A stretch of DNA of 64,000 bases, taken from positions 62,001 through 126,000 of the forward strand of contig BROG01000518.1 in the NCBI GenBank assembly GCA_030159075.1, written 5' to 3'. Positions 39,301 through 54,300 of the stretch are shown here, in pieces. A program made the translations under genes and the position numbers. This DNA is from Atrina japonica. Lineage: Eukaryota > Mollusca > Bivalvia > Pterioida > Pinnidae. The notes below the pieces were generated by a model, which made no database searches, was not told the origin of the DNA, and saw only the letters and a list, made by a program, of their open reading frames with translations. Position 1 is the stretch's first letter. Each line of letters opens with the position of its first letter.

Positions 39301-42300
39301 ACAAAAATAAGGTCTATAAACAAATCTATACATAGAACCTTCCTGTTTCTAAACTTCACAGTCAACAGAACAAGATGCTCATGAGTAGCCTAAAATAAAC
39401 CACTTGATAACAACAATTTATCTATAAAATGCCATTCGCTGATGTAACTTCAGTATTTTACTGTGAATTCAGATTGTGTGTGTTCATTTTCCCCATCTGT
39501 TGCACAGTGGCAGCTGTTAGTTGAGATCAGAAAGCTTTAACAAATGAGCCAAATTAGAACTACGTTAGGACTATATTTTGTAAACAATAATTTCTTATAT
39601 TACTATTTTGAATCCTGTGTGATCACTTTCCAAAACAGCGAAGAAATCCACTTTCACATTATATCATAGCTTTTCATGAAACACTTTCAGAATAAAATGT
39701 CTTTTTTATCATAATCTTGTGTTTAATAAAGCCAAATATAAAATAATATGATTCATGATTTAGGATTTAGAATAGCTGTTGCAGATGGTATTAAATACTT
39801 AAGGTTTACTACTGTGTATAAAAATATCATTACCATGAAATCAATACAGATGAAATGTAATAAATTTCCTATCGTTATGTCAGTTGGGGAAACTATACCA
39901 AGTTACCAACAGAATTTTGTACACAATTTAGAATTGAATATTGTTCTATGCCACACTCAACAATTTTTCAGTTATACAGAGGTGGCCATTTCTTTTTTTG
40001 GTTGAGGAGCGAAATCAGTTACAATGCACCCGGGAAGAGACCATCAGCCTTCTTCAAGTAAACTGGCACACATTCTCACAAAAATCGGCTTTCCATAGTT
40101 TTCTACATGACTTGAACAAGCGCTGACCAGAACTGAAAGACTCCAAGGCTCAAAGCTAATTAATGCTTTAACCACTCGGCTTTGCTGGGCCATTAAGTAC
40201 ACATTAATTATGTGTATATTGTGCAGCAGTTAGACATTTTATACTCATCTTTGTTTTATATCTCGCTAACATTTGTTTACCTCTTTGTAGACAATATCAA
40301 ATTTCAGGTGAAGTGTACAAATATTAAACCTGTGCTATGGTCTTATGCCGAAGTATTGGAGTTTGTTTACAATGTTGTTTGTATGGGGTAATGGTTCAAT
40401 TGATTTTTGCATTGCTGAAATAGTATGAATATAAATACACCTATGTAAGCAAATAGCAAATACAAAATAACAGTCCATTCCAAAGATGCCATTTGAATAA
40501 ATCTGAATCCATCAGAATGTATTAAAAACAACCCCAAAGACCATAATAGATTTTTCCAATACAACAGAAAAGAACATACCATTAAGTCACTTGGAGGTGA
40601 AAGGGTTAAGAACAAGAAGTGTTAAGGAAACACTATCTATGCCTCATATATAATATACCAACATACCAAATTTTGTTAAAATTTGAGAAATGAAACTCAA
40701 GTTACTTGACAGAAACCAAACTGTTTCAAATGGAACCAACATAGAAAGAACAATACAGTATGTCCCCAATCTTTGCTGTCTGAAGCATAAAAAGTATAAC
40801 AATTTTATGATATACAAGATAAAAATTAAATATTTAGTATTTACCTTCATCAATAATTGGCCCCTCCTCCATAAACCGCCCCTCTTCTATCAGCTGTCGC
40901 AAGGCCTGAAAAATAAACACAAGATAGTTAATTGGAATTTTGAATTTGAAAAGTAATTCATGTCACACTCAACAATTTTTCATTAGTTTAAACCCAAAAT
41001 TAGCGAAATTAAAGGGTGAACAAAAATTAAGGGGTTTACAGTATCAACCATTGTCTTAATTGTGATGCAATTTTTAAACCAATGCAATGAATGCTATTTT
41101 TCAATAGATTAAAATTGAAATTTCAATTTTTTACTTTAAAAAATGAAAAATAAAATTTTATGAAATGCTGTAAGAAGCACATTAAATATAAAGATTGAGA
41201 GTTTAATATTTTCACATTCCTCTATAAGATTGTGAAAGTATGTTCACACAGATACTGAAGTAGGATTTTTATTGATAAAAATGGAGGATTTTCTGTGATA
41301 AAGAAACCGTCTTCCTATTCTCAATACACAAAATTGCCATATCCCATAATCAGGAGGCCGTTTTATCAAGAAGTCCCGAGTCCCAAGTTATTGATCTTCT
41401 GACAAACCTTACATGTAGGACCATTTTATCAACATTACCCTAAGGTCTACATACAGCCTCTCGGTAGTCATAAAGACCTGACCTGATTTGGTCGTAAGTC
41501 AAAAGTCCTATTTCTTTATAAAATGGTCACAAGTTGTAAGTTTGGTCCTAAAACCAAGTCAAGGAATTTGGACTTTTTGTAAAATGGGCCCCTGACGTGT
41601 CCAGTAATTAGACCCATGCAATATCTGTAAACATAATGGGTATTTTTCTCTTCCATAAAAACATTGCCAGTGAATTGCAAGTTGAGCATATCTGGTTTTT
41701 GAATGTTGAAAATGAATTTTGTATGAAAAAGAAATTGTTTATTAGACTCGGGTATACGATATATTAAATACATCTAAAGGATTAGCATATAAAAATAAGT
41801 TGTAAAGATTTACCGAGATAGTTCTTGCTGACTCCTCAAGACGTTTCTTTAGGACATCTATCTCTGACTCATGTCCACATACGTCCTACAGTAAAAATGA
41901 TTTAGTTGAACCGATATATATGAAAATAAAGAAACCTGACATCATAAATCTATATCTATGTACACGATTAATATGATGCACATACTACTTTCCTATGTTT
42001 TACCTGTATACAGTGAAACTTGTATATAACAACCTCCTTAAGGACACAAGAAAATCATGTCTTTATAGAGAGGTGGTCTTTATAAAGAGGTTGATTTGTA
42101 CACAAATGGTACTACTGGGAAAATTGTGACCAGGTGGTCTTTATACACAGGTGGTCGCTAAAGCAGTTTTTACTGTACATCTAATTTAGCTGAATGAGGA
42201 TACTTTTTGCATAATAACATACATTTTCGAAGTAAAAGAGAATACTGTAGATGCACAGTGTCTGATGGAAGTAATGATTTTATTAAGCTATCTTAGGGTT

Positions 42301-45300
42301 CAGGGTAATTACTCTCTGCCATTCTCTGGCGTCAAACAAACCTAAAATCATGTCCTGAATCTTAAACGTGCTCTTTTTTGTAGATTGGCAGCTGTAGAGT
42401 CAAAATTTTTATTTTCAAATGAGGTAATGATTTTGGTTATTATTTGAGGAGTCTCAGACACTACAGCTTTTTCTAATTTCTGTGCATATCATTTGGAGTT
42501 GAATTTTTAAAACAATGCTATGAATAACATTTCCCAGTAAAAAGGAAAAATCTATAATAGAAACAGGAGATCCCAGAGGGATCTTGGCGCCCACCATGGA
42601 ATGTTCTAACTTCCTTTGGTCAAAATCCAAGATGGCCACATGTCAACCCTATTGGATTCTGATCTCTCTGAAAATACAATATGCACAACTAGACCTCAAG
42701 GGGGCCTTGATGTCAAAATTATCTGGGAAATAGCAGTAACAAGAATTGTTCAGGACGGACTGACCATAAACACAGGGTAATTTGAACAGCCCACCATCAA
42801 AAGAAGAACGAATAAAATTTTATGTAATTTTGTGAAAGTGCAACTCTAAGCCTCTGGTAGGTACAAGGATAAATTAAAATAAGCGCGACCTTAAAATTGA
42901 CAAATCTTAATTACAGACTAGAAACATTATCTTAACGTTCCTTACTATGACCTCTGACCCTATACATGTATGACCTTGAGTTTGACCTTACCTTGCCTTG
43001 TCGCAGCTGATCTATGGTTTCTCGTAGCTGAGAATTCAGTTGATCCACCTCATCTAACTGAGCTTCAGTTTGCTCAAGTAGGATAATTTTGGCCTGTAAT
43101 TGTTTATATTCCTTTTGTGGAATATTCACCACTGATTTGGAAGCCATTAAATCTCTATGATCATTTAATTTATTAACAAGTTCTTCATTCTGATTCTGAA
43201 GAAATATGATTCTTTTTTGACAATCTTCAAGCTTTCTTGGCAACTTTTCTCGTTGACTTTGACTCAAATCTGCGACAGCGATCTGTCAAAAAAGTAACAA
43301 GACATGAGTTGACAAAAATAAATATTCCACTGTTATCACTGATTTTGAACAGACAGAAGTATTGCTCATGCACTCGATATAAAGCATAATATCAAATTTA
43401 TGATACACAAATACTGTATACAGGGTTATTTTCACCACGTGTTATTTTTGCCCTAATGCACTCGCAAACAGTTTCGCCCAGTTTTAAATTTGCCCAGACT
43501 TTTATTAATAAAATTAGATGAAATTACCGTTTTAAATACGCCCAGTTTTGAATTCGCCAACTGAAATGAGAGTGAAAGGGGCAAAAATAAAATGGGGGCG
43601 AGAATTTCCCTGTATACAGTAAGTAAAAATCACCATTTGGATTTTAGATAAAAACTTTACAAACCTGACTGCCACTTTGAAGTTGTTGAACCTGGTACCT
43701 GAGTCTGTTTTCACTTCGCTGTAAGTTGCCAATTTTATCTTTCAATAACGATTCGCTCTCTTCAAGCTGATGAACTTTCCCTTCTGCTTGTACTTCTTTT
43801 ATTTTGCTCTCTTTCACCTCTGTATCGAGGGATTTTACACTGCTCCCCAGGACCTTTTTTTCCTGCTGAAGCTGTTTTTCTGACTCCTGTAAGGAGGTAA
43901 TTTGTTGATTTAGTGCTTGTGTATGATTTTGTAGTTGAGTTATGTGGTGAACCATGGCAGCATTTTCTTGAGCAGCCTGATTCAAACGCTGTGATAAGTC
44001 CATGTTTACACTATGAAACTCTGCTGCTTGCATTTCAGCATTAGAACCGATCATTTGCATCTCTGACAACTTGTTATTCAACATTATTTCTTTATTTTCC
44101 TGATCTTTTGTCCGTTGCAGCAAATTGGATTCAGCGTTTTCAACTTCTTTGAGACGTAACTCCATATACTCGGACTTCTCGGCAAGACTTATTTTTTCTT
44201 TCTCCACATTTTCAAGTTGTTGTTTTAATTGAGCTTCTGACATTGACAGCTGAGAAATTGATGTTGTTAAATTCTCTGACTTAGACAACCAGACTTCCTC
44301 GTCTAGTTTATATTTCCTCACCAATTCTTTTAGTCTTATCTCCATAATTGTAAGTTCAGAAATTCTGACCTCCATTTTGCTAATTTGGTCTTCAAGTTCC
44401 TCTACCTTTTGATAAAGGTTCCTCTCTGACTCCTCAAATCTATTAATTTGCTCTTTCATGTTCTTATCTGCTAACTGCAATTCACGAATACGGATATTTT
44501 GCTCATGGATGGTGTTTTTGTCTTTTCTGGCGATCTCATGCAGTTCTTCTCTATCTTGTTCTAAGTCAGTGACCTAATGTGTTTTTTAAAAAGGTAGAAA
44601 AGATATTTTAAGTATTTGATCATAAAATTTCCTCTTCAATCTAATAATACTATTTTTATTACTTCTTTAAGAAAAATCTTTTAATTTGATTGGCCCTTTA
44701 CTAATGATGCCTTATGTACAGTCAAACTTGTATTAAAGGCCAACTCTGTATAGAGGGCACCTGCCTATAAAGGCCATTTACAAATAACCTTTCTTAAACT
44801 TTTTTTATAATGGATAAATCTTTATATAAAGGTCACCTGTCTAAAAACGGTTACTTTTGCCTGTCCCCTTGAGTTGCCTTTATAGACAAGTTTGATTGTA
44901 TCTAATAAATGTTAACATGGATTAGGGTGCACAGAAATATCTCATATACCATATTTTAAAATAACGCAACAGAAACATTTCATGAAAGAAAGAATAATCC
45001 TTCAATTTTGATGAAATTCTGTTAAAGAGCAGCTTTAAATCTCATAAAAAAATGTTTTCTCTTCTCATGCCAAGAGCTTGGGAAGGGAACAGTCACTATC
45101 TTTGTAAAACAAGGCTCAGGTCTAACCTCTCTCTTATGAGGTGAATCTTTTACAACTAGAGCTTTTTTGTATGAAGTTTATCTGTAACAACTAGACTCTC
45201 TCTTCTGAGGTGAACCTCCTACAACTGGACCTTTCTTATATATAATGTAAACCTACATCTGTATGTAGACCAATCTTTGCGAGCAAGGTATACTCAGTTC

Positions 45301-48300
45301 ACAAGAAATTCTTGAAAAATATCAGTTGAAATTTGTGATAGTGCAAGATATACCCCAAACTTTTTCAGTAGCTACATGGGTTAACACACTGTGAAATCTA
45401 CTAGCCCAGCTTATTTTTTATTGGCCATGGGCTACTTGGCCCCTGCTAATTTATATCCCTGTGTGAGGTGAACCTCCTACAACTAGACTGTCTGAAATGG
45501 TATGTGACATTTTGCAAAAGGGTACTCAAATACTGTTCAAGATAGTATAGACTGTACTAAAGCAAAAAAAATTCTTGATCATCATCTAGCAGAAACAGAA
45601 AAGTATGCGAAAACGAGACCAATAGAACAGAAATGAAAGATACATACACATTACGAACAAATAAAAAATTCATAAAATTAGTTGTGAATTTACATGTACC
45701 TGGACCTTCAGATGTTTCTCCAGCTTTTCCAGTTCTGCAATTCTCTGTCGCAGAATGTCCTCTGGTTTGTCCATCATCTTGCTTGTATTTAAGTCAACAC
45801 TTTCAAAATATTCCAGTCGACACTCAAGGGATCTTTTACTCTGTTCCAGAGCCTGGATCTTTCTCAGCAAGTCTGTTGTGTTTGTATTCACTTCTGGATT
45901 ACAAAGATTGTCTAACTTACTATTAGTCCCAATACTAGTTTGTGAAACATCACTAGAACTAAAGGCACTGTCTACATATTCTCCCTGTTGTTGTTGTTGT
46001 CGTTGTTGCTGCTGTTGTTGTTGGGCCTCTTTACTTTCTAGTATAAGCACCTGCTGATGTAGTTCAGCCTCTGAATTCTTTAAGCTGTTTATTTCACACT
46101 GCAGTTGGAGTATGATCTTCTCACTATCTTCTTTGCATTTCCTAGGAAAAAAAGGTAAATCTAGAGTAGGAAATACAACTAAGAAATTAATGTCAATAAC
46201 CAACTTCTTTCTGATAATGACCGTATCTTCACCTGTGAAACTACACTACATTACATGAACCATATAAGTGATATGCCAGGATAAAGCAAGTTCTCAGACA
46301 TACCCTGGTTAGAAGTGATGAGTAGTTGTTTATAATATGTAGCCATGGATACCACACATGTGTAAATAAATCATGAACTAAAGAAAGAAAATAGACAATG
46401 TGATATTTATGATCAATATGAAATGTTGGACATCTGTCTATATTTTAGTGAACTTGAGAGCTAATCAGCCCAAACTATCCTTAGTAACCTTTACAGTGAT
46501 GCAAAAATTCATAATTAAAATCAATTATTAATGATACATTGGATAAACATTTTACAGTTACATGGCTATAGAAATTATATCTATCAATTGACATGCACTG
46601 ATATATATATATTTATTTATATATATATATGTATATACACACATACACTGGAATGTACATACATGCATCTTTTTTTTTATCCCTTTCTCTACCTCTCTGT
46701 CTACCAGAGAGAGAAAGTTATTACATGAAGTATTTGCAGTTGAAATATCTATAGTTCTAATTCTTAAGGAAAAAAAGAGGGGGCCCCCCGTGACTGATTG
46801 GTTTGAGCATTGCACTTTAAACCAAAAAGTCTCTCACCCTCAGTCAGCTCAGGTCTGACCCCCTGCTGGAAACTAAGCAGATTTTTGTGAGAACGTTAGT
46901 CAGTTAACTTACAGAAACCTGGTGGTCTCTCCCCAGGTACATTGTAACAATGTTCTCTTACCCAACATTAAAATCTGGCTACCACTATATAACTGAAAAA
47001 TTGTGGCCTTAAACATTATTCAAATATATCTTAAGAAAGTCTGCTTCAATCAATGCATTTTATAATCATTTCTTTAACAAATGATTACATGTAGCTCAAA
47101 TCAGAGTTTTCATGTCAATGTATACTTAAAGTGTCTGTGTTTAAACTTGCGCCTATGTAGAGGAGTGTATGTGTGTTGGAGGAGGATATTGAGGATATTG
47201 CACATGGGGATATTGAGTGAAAACAACTTCAGGCCAACACTGATATGAATTTCTTTAACAAATAATTGACTCATACCAAGTTTTTATGTATGAATGTGTC
47301 TGTGTGCATGCACATGTGGATATCAAATTCTAAACAATATACATGTAATTACAGTATGAAGAACAATCCACTCTGATTAAGTTCACTCGTGTATCTGTTT
47401 CTATGCATATGTTTAAGTATGGGTGGTGTCGGTATACATTTGTATGCCTCTCTCCCTGAAAATGTGTATGTGTAAAATTGTAGGGTTGTGTATAATAAGT
47501 GTGTGTGTGTGTGTGTGTGTGGTGTGTGTGTGTATGTGTGTGTGTGTAGGGTTATGTATAAGTATATGTATAAGTATATAATGTGTGTGTATTTGTGGAA
47601 CTGATCTATACCCATGTCTCAGTCATGTCATACATTATTTTCAACTGTTCAAATACTTGATACATAGGTCAATATGTCTGCCAGCATATAACAAATGTAG
47701 TAGTTTTAAAAACAAATATTTTAGCCTTTGTTTATATCCTCTTTCAATCCAATATCAATATACACATTTCTAACAATAGACATAGACAATTAATACCATA
47801 TACCTGTGATTTAATGAATGCAGTCTGCATTGTAATTATCACAAAAAGGGATAACTATTTGACTATATTTACACTATATCGGTAATCTATATCCATGTGT
47901 GGAACCCACACAATATAAACAAGGAAAATATATCACATACCTGTGTGACCTAGAAATACCCTGGCAGCAATCACTCAATTAAAAGCTGTCACAATGGCTA
48001 ATTTCCTATTGATAAAATTAGTGTGGCTCTAAAGATCACAGGTACACCGATACAGATCACCTGGGGAAGGTGTAACATACAAAGATACCTGTATACACCT
48101 ACATTCATACCTGTATACACCTATAGCACTGAGTATTCCATGTAAAAGTGAACATGCTTTGACCTGTTTATCCATCAACTGTTGTTGTACTGGAATTAAT
48201 GTTACCTGAATTATTTAAAGTCCCCACGATGTTTTACCTGAACAGGTAGAAATATTCCAATGATAATGACCCAATTCCCAAGACAAATATTTAAACAGCT

Positions 48301-51300
48301 TCCTATAAATCTTTTAAAGGTAATTATTATCTGCACCTATTGATTAATCTTAGATCATTATTATTATCATTATTCATTTTATTTATTCTTTATTTCATTT
48401 AATTAAACTTCCATCCCTATATGACATAAGACTTACACTAAAGCCTTCATGTGCAACAGCTATTTTATTTATTTGTTTGTTTATTTATTTATGTCTATGG
48501 TGAATGTATATTTCATAAAGTGAAGTTAATTGTATTGTAAAAAATAAATATAAGTATCTATTTACCTAGACTGCATTTGGTGATAAAAAAATATATTTTT
48601 GTTAAACATATATGCAATTGAATGAGACTAAATTTTAAAAGGAATGTTCAGTGAACTTGTGCATACTGTAAAAGTATAATGTATATATTAATAATTGAAA
48701 AGCAATGAAGAATCCTGTTCAGTGTCAATTTCATGGATATATATTTTGTTCAAATCTTTATCTATTTTGAACATTTATCCAATGCAGGTAGGGTTTATAT
48801 ATAATGTACATGCCACGCCTTCCACGACACAGGACCTCAGTTCTAAGTCGCCTCCGAAAGACCTGTGATTTTCACTTCCATGTCGAGTGCAAGGTGAAGG
48901 AACACCCACTACCATTTTTAAAGTCTTTGGTATGACTTAGTCCAGGAATCATACCTGGGACCATCTGCTTGTGAGTCAACCCTCTATCACCAGTGCAAGC
49001 AGTCATACTATGAAGGATAAAGTTACACACATATACTATGATGGTTTATCCTTTACCTAGTGTTATACAGGTAAAAGATGTGTTCCAGAAACACGAGATC
49101 CAAACAGTTAGCCATTTATGGAGATATTACAATCCCATAACTCTCCAAATATTCATGTCAAATATGTTGGGCATATTTATTATCCTAGATCTTAATGATA
49201 GGAAGCTTTTTACCAAATTTAGTTACCATGGTTTTTTCACAAATAAACATGTTATTTTGTATAACAAATCTATGGATATCCTGACTGTATATAGGTAATC
49301 TATGATTTTGTAACATGTAGAACAAGGCTTGATTTGTGTTGATTTCTTTCTTATTTCTATAATCATCCAAATTGATAAATGCTATTTACTGCCTTGCCTG
49401 TGCTGCTGATAATCTCCTGCATGACAAAGAACAGATGACCCACTGTATGGCTGTGGCCAAGTAACAGTCATTCAATTAGCAAATTATACAGAAATCTTGG
49501 AATTTTCACCTTTCATGAAACAGATTTTACTCATAGATTTTCTACTGTCTTAGCTCTACTGTGATAATCAAGATGCAGTCATCCAAATGTGGAGGCTATT
49601 CGATCCGTATACTGTACATGTATATCACCATAGTTTCGTTGCCATTTAATTTTTGCCATTTTGGACCTTTGATGATAGGGTGAATTTAAAATGAAAGAGA
49701 AATTTTCAAGCTAAACAATTGAAGCACAGACATACATGTCACTCTTAAGACCATGGTGATTTACAAATGTACAGCCAATTTAAGATGGGCTGAATGCTTT
49801 CTGTCGTAACAGGGCGAAGATAACCAGGGACGAAATGTTCCAGGTATACGGTATATCTATTTGACTTCAGATATACAGCTACATGTACAGTATACTTGCT
49901 AAAATAATTGTAGTACTAGTGACTATACTAGTATTCATTATAGGATATAGGCTTTTCACTTTACCCAGAAGGCTATTCACTGTATTCAGTACAAGAGTTA
50001 GAGCTATTCACAGAGGGATATTTATTCACTTTATTGTTTCTAAGTGTCATGGCTATTCTGTGTACTAACTTTGGCTACAAACATTTGCTTGGTTTGGATT
50101 GATTTAACAAGTAGCGCGAGGAAGGGAGAGAGATGTTTTAGTGCCTGTGTTTTATATCCTTTCTTTAATGGTCCATTTTTCCAACAGCTTTTGAAGTTCC
50201 ACCACACTTAAAGTAACCAAATAAACCATCCTAGACCATTAACCTGCCATCTAGACATAGAGCTGTGCAAACAGGAGATGAAATATCACTTCTGAAATTT
50301 TGGCACGACCAGGGATCAAACCAGGGACCTTCATGTTGAAGACCTGGTGCTCTATGAACTGAGCTACGCTGTCCACTGTGCTAGTAACATGAAAGGGCCT
50401 CCAAGGATGAGTGGATAGAGCATCGTCCTTTGAACAATGAAGTCTCTTTGTGAGAAAGTTTGCCAGGTTATATTACTTCTGTAGGGTTGGTGGTCTCTTC
50501 CCGTGTACAACAAACCAGGTCCTCTCCTTCCACCATTAAAAACTGACCGCCAGCATATAACTGAACAATTGTTAAGTGTGGCATAAAACACCATTCAAAA
50601 TTTAAAAAATGTTAACATGAAACCATAATGGTCGCAGGAAAAACCAAATGGTGATAAAGTTCAAGCACACAAACCTATGGGTGACCCTTGTAAATATAAT
50701 TATGCTAATATACATATCAACCAACAAAATCATAGTAAGTGTATATGCATATACATTGTATATCAACCAATCAAAATCATAGAAAGACATAGAGTGTATA
50801 TGGATTTACTTACCTGAAGTTGTCCTCAGACTTGAGTATATTGAGTAATCTGGTTTTGAGACAATGTTTAAACTGTTCAAGTTGTTCGATGTTTTTCACC
50901 ACAGATGGGTCTAACTGAACCTAAAACAGAAATAATTGCACACATAAAGTTTTACATGAATCATATCATTTGAATATGTTGTATATCCTTAAAAAGTTCC
51001 TTATGATGCAAAACTACTTTATAGTAAGATAGTTAGCTTTTTTCTAATTTTCTATGTCTTTTGTTATGTACACAGATGTCATCCTGTAAACATATTTTAG
51101 ATATGTTTTTCTACATACATGTACAGTGGAACCTGTCTTGAGAGACCACTGCTATAAAAGACCACCTGTCCTAAGAGACCATTGCCATAAAAAACACCTG
51201 TCTTGAGAGACCATTACCATAAAAGACCACCTGTCTTGAGAGATCATTGCCGTAAAAAAAAAAACCTGACTTGAGTGACCACTGCCATCAGAGACCACCT

Positions 51301-54300
51301 GTCTTAAGTGACCACTGCCATCAAAGACCACCTGTCTTAAGTGACCACTGCCATCAAAGACCACCTGTCTTGAGTGACCACTGCTGCAAAAGATGATCTG
51401 TCTTGAGAGACCACTGCTGTAAAAGACGACCTGTCCTGAGAGATCACTGCCATAAAAGACTACCTGTCTTGAGAGACCACTGCCATAAAAGACCACCTGT
51501 CTTGAGAGTCCACATTCTCAAAACCACTTGGTTCATAATCGTTAGATAAAATGTGTTTTGAGAGATCTACCATCTACATTGTAAGACCACATTTCAGAAG
51601 ATTCTGTACAGTTGCTAGATCTACATGTAATCTACTCTGACATTGGATTTTCAATATCCTGTTTGGAACCGAAATTTATTTTTTGCTTAAACCGAGTCTT
51701 CGGCCATTTGATGGACACAACTACCTTGACTTACAACAACATAAATAACCAAAAACCCAAATTTGTCATCTTCCTGTATAGCTTCTATATATCAGTAGTT
51801 TACTGGTATAAAAGAAACCTACAAAGCATTGTGGACAGCAAAGCTACATGTATATCTTGATTGCCAATGTAATCATCAAAACTATGCAATGAATGTTAGA
51901 TGTCTTATTAACATCAATCTATCTACTTCGTGGTAAAACTTTCTGTACTATATACATGTACATTGTATGCATGCACTAAGGATTACAATATATATTTCTG
52001 CATCAATAAAAACCATACATAAACTTCTGTCTTGTCGGATCATAAAGGCTCTGGATGTAAATAGATTATACATGTATACAAATTAGGGTAATTACATTTT
52101 TAAAACAAATTTCTGCTTTGTCTGAAGAGTTTGGATATAAATGGTGACATTATCTAAAACCTTATAACATACATTTAAATTTCTCCTTTATCTTTGGACA
52201 TACAATCTGATGTTCTCCTCCATTGCTAAAAACTCTCAGCCACTATTTATCTGAACAAGAGGTCTGAACATGTCTAATTGGTTGTGCAAGTTCAGTCTTA
52301 TCTACATGTACAAAACTCTAGAACCACAAAATTTGAAAAGAAATGGCTAAACAATTTCTAAGAAGTTGGATATATTCAGAAGTTTATGCATGATACATGT
52401 AAATGATACATATCTGCACAACAACACCCCAAAAAGGATCAAATGTATATGTAGGTCTACCCTGTCACCAAAATAACTAAATATCTTGAGAAACATACAT
52501 GTACATGTAGGTCTACCCTGTCACCAAAATAACTAAATATCTTGAGAAACATACATGTACAAAAATGTACATGTAGGTCTACCCTGTCACCAAAATAACT
52601 AAATATCTTGAGAAACATACATATACATGTATGTCTACCCTGTCACCAAAATAACTAAATATCTTGAGAAACATACATGTACATGTAGGTCTACCCTGTC
52701 ACCAAAATAACTAAATATCTTGAGAAACATAATACATGTACAACATTTCTATGCCATGTAGGAGAATGCCATTCTAAAACATTTTGGTCCCTTAACTCAG
52801 TGATCCCTAGAGACCCATCTGGACTGGCCTAAATCATTGATTTACAGAAGAATCCATTATTTTACACTGGTTGATAAGTTAACTTTACCAATAGTGAACT
52901 TTCGAGTTAGCCCGGATTACCGTTATAATCCTGCTTTTATTATTTCCAGTTGCTCATTCTAGAATAATGTTCTTCAATGTTATTTCCAGTTTAGATAGGT
53001 AATATATAGATAGCCCCAATAGCACAATGGATAAAAGTGCCCTGCAAGTGTTCGGATGGTTCTGGGTTCAATTCCCGGTCTGTCTGCACATTTTTTCTCT
53101 TGCTACATTTCAATAATTTGGGATTCAATTAATTACATGTAACCCACTGTAGTATATTTAAAGAGTCTGTTGGGTTTCTTTGTACAAAATAAATTCAATG
53201 CACTAAAAAGTAAACATATTTCCATTTACTTTACATATGTTGTGAAGGTAAATATGAAAACTAGAGGAACAAAATCGAGAAGGTGCAAATAAATTCAGGA
53301 TCATAACGGTAATCCGGGCTAACTTGAAATTTCCCTATTACTGATGAATACTGGTCATAATGGAGCATGGTCTTTTTGATATAAAGATTCATAGTAAATT
53401 TGGTTACATGTCAGAACGGACAAAGAGACAAATGGACAGACATAGATAAATAGATGGACAAAGAGACAAATGGACAGACAGACAGATAAACAGTACGACA
53501 AACAGACAAATGGACGGATAGATAGATAGACAGACAGACAAATTTATAAACAGACAAATGGACAAACAGATGGACCAAAATAAATATTTTCATGATCTTT
53601 GGGACAAAAAATTGTTTGGATTGGCATAAAAATCAGTAAAATAATCAAACTTACCAGCAAATCTGTACTACACTGGAATGTATCACACATGTCTTTGTCA
53701 AGGTCTGTTAACTCCTCACTGAAAGATTGTTTAAAACTACCCACAAGTTCACTGATTATCATCTGGAATGCTTCTAATTGGTCCTCTAACTCCTTGATTT
53801 GGCACTTAAACTCAGCAATAGTGACCTTCAAAGCAGCTTCTTCACACTGCTGCTGTTTTTGTTGCACATTTCTGTGGAACTCTTCGGTCTGATTTAGATC
53901 GAAGAAACTGTCTGTTGTGTCTAATCCTGTGACCAAGTTTGTTTGTGTTTTGAACAAAACTGAGGTAGGAATATTGCTTTCATTATTCTCTGGAAGAGAT
54001 TGAAGTTCAATAGTTTTATCTGATGATATTTTCTCTTTGTCATGAAGAGCAGATAACTCTTCACTAACTGAACCACAATACTTGCACCTTATAATGCCTG
54101 CATAAGGCACAATACTTGAAATGTCACTAAGATTGCCCTGATTTTTAGCACCAAATTTTTGAAAGTTTTGAGCACTTTTAGGTGTAGAATTTTCATTTTG
54201 ATTGTTAACACTAGTTGAGTCAGCATCAAAGAACTCTTGTGAGTTCTCGTCCTCCGAGTCTCCATCACACGATGAAATGTCAGGTTTTGATTTATTATTT

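Noticed and set aside
50285..50372. A tRNA gene
   Set aside because: A- and B-boxes are good, but the acceptor stem does not pair and the anticodon arm is wrong. More likely a SINE head. The same judgement applies to 4552-4615 and 53009-53090.
53411..53593. Cys/Val/Ser repeat peptide on the - strand
   Set aside because: Runs past the donor of exon 3 into a GACAAATGGACAGA simple repeat.
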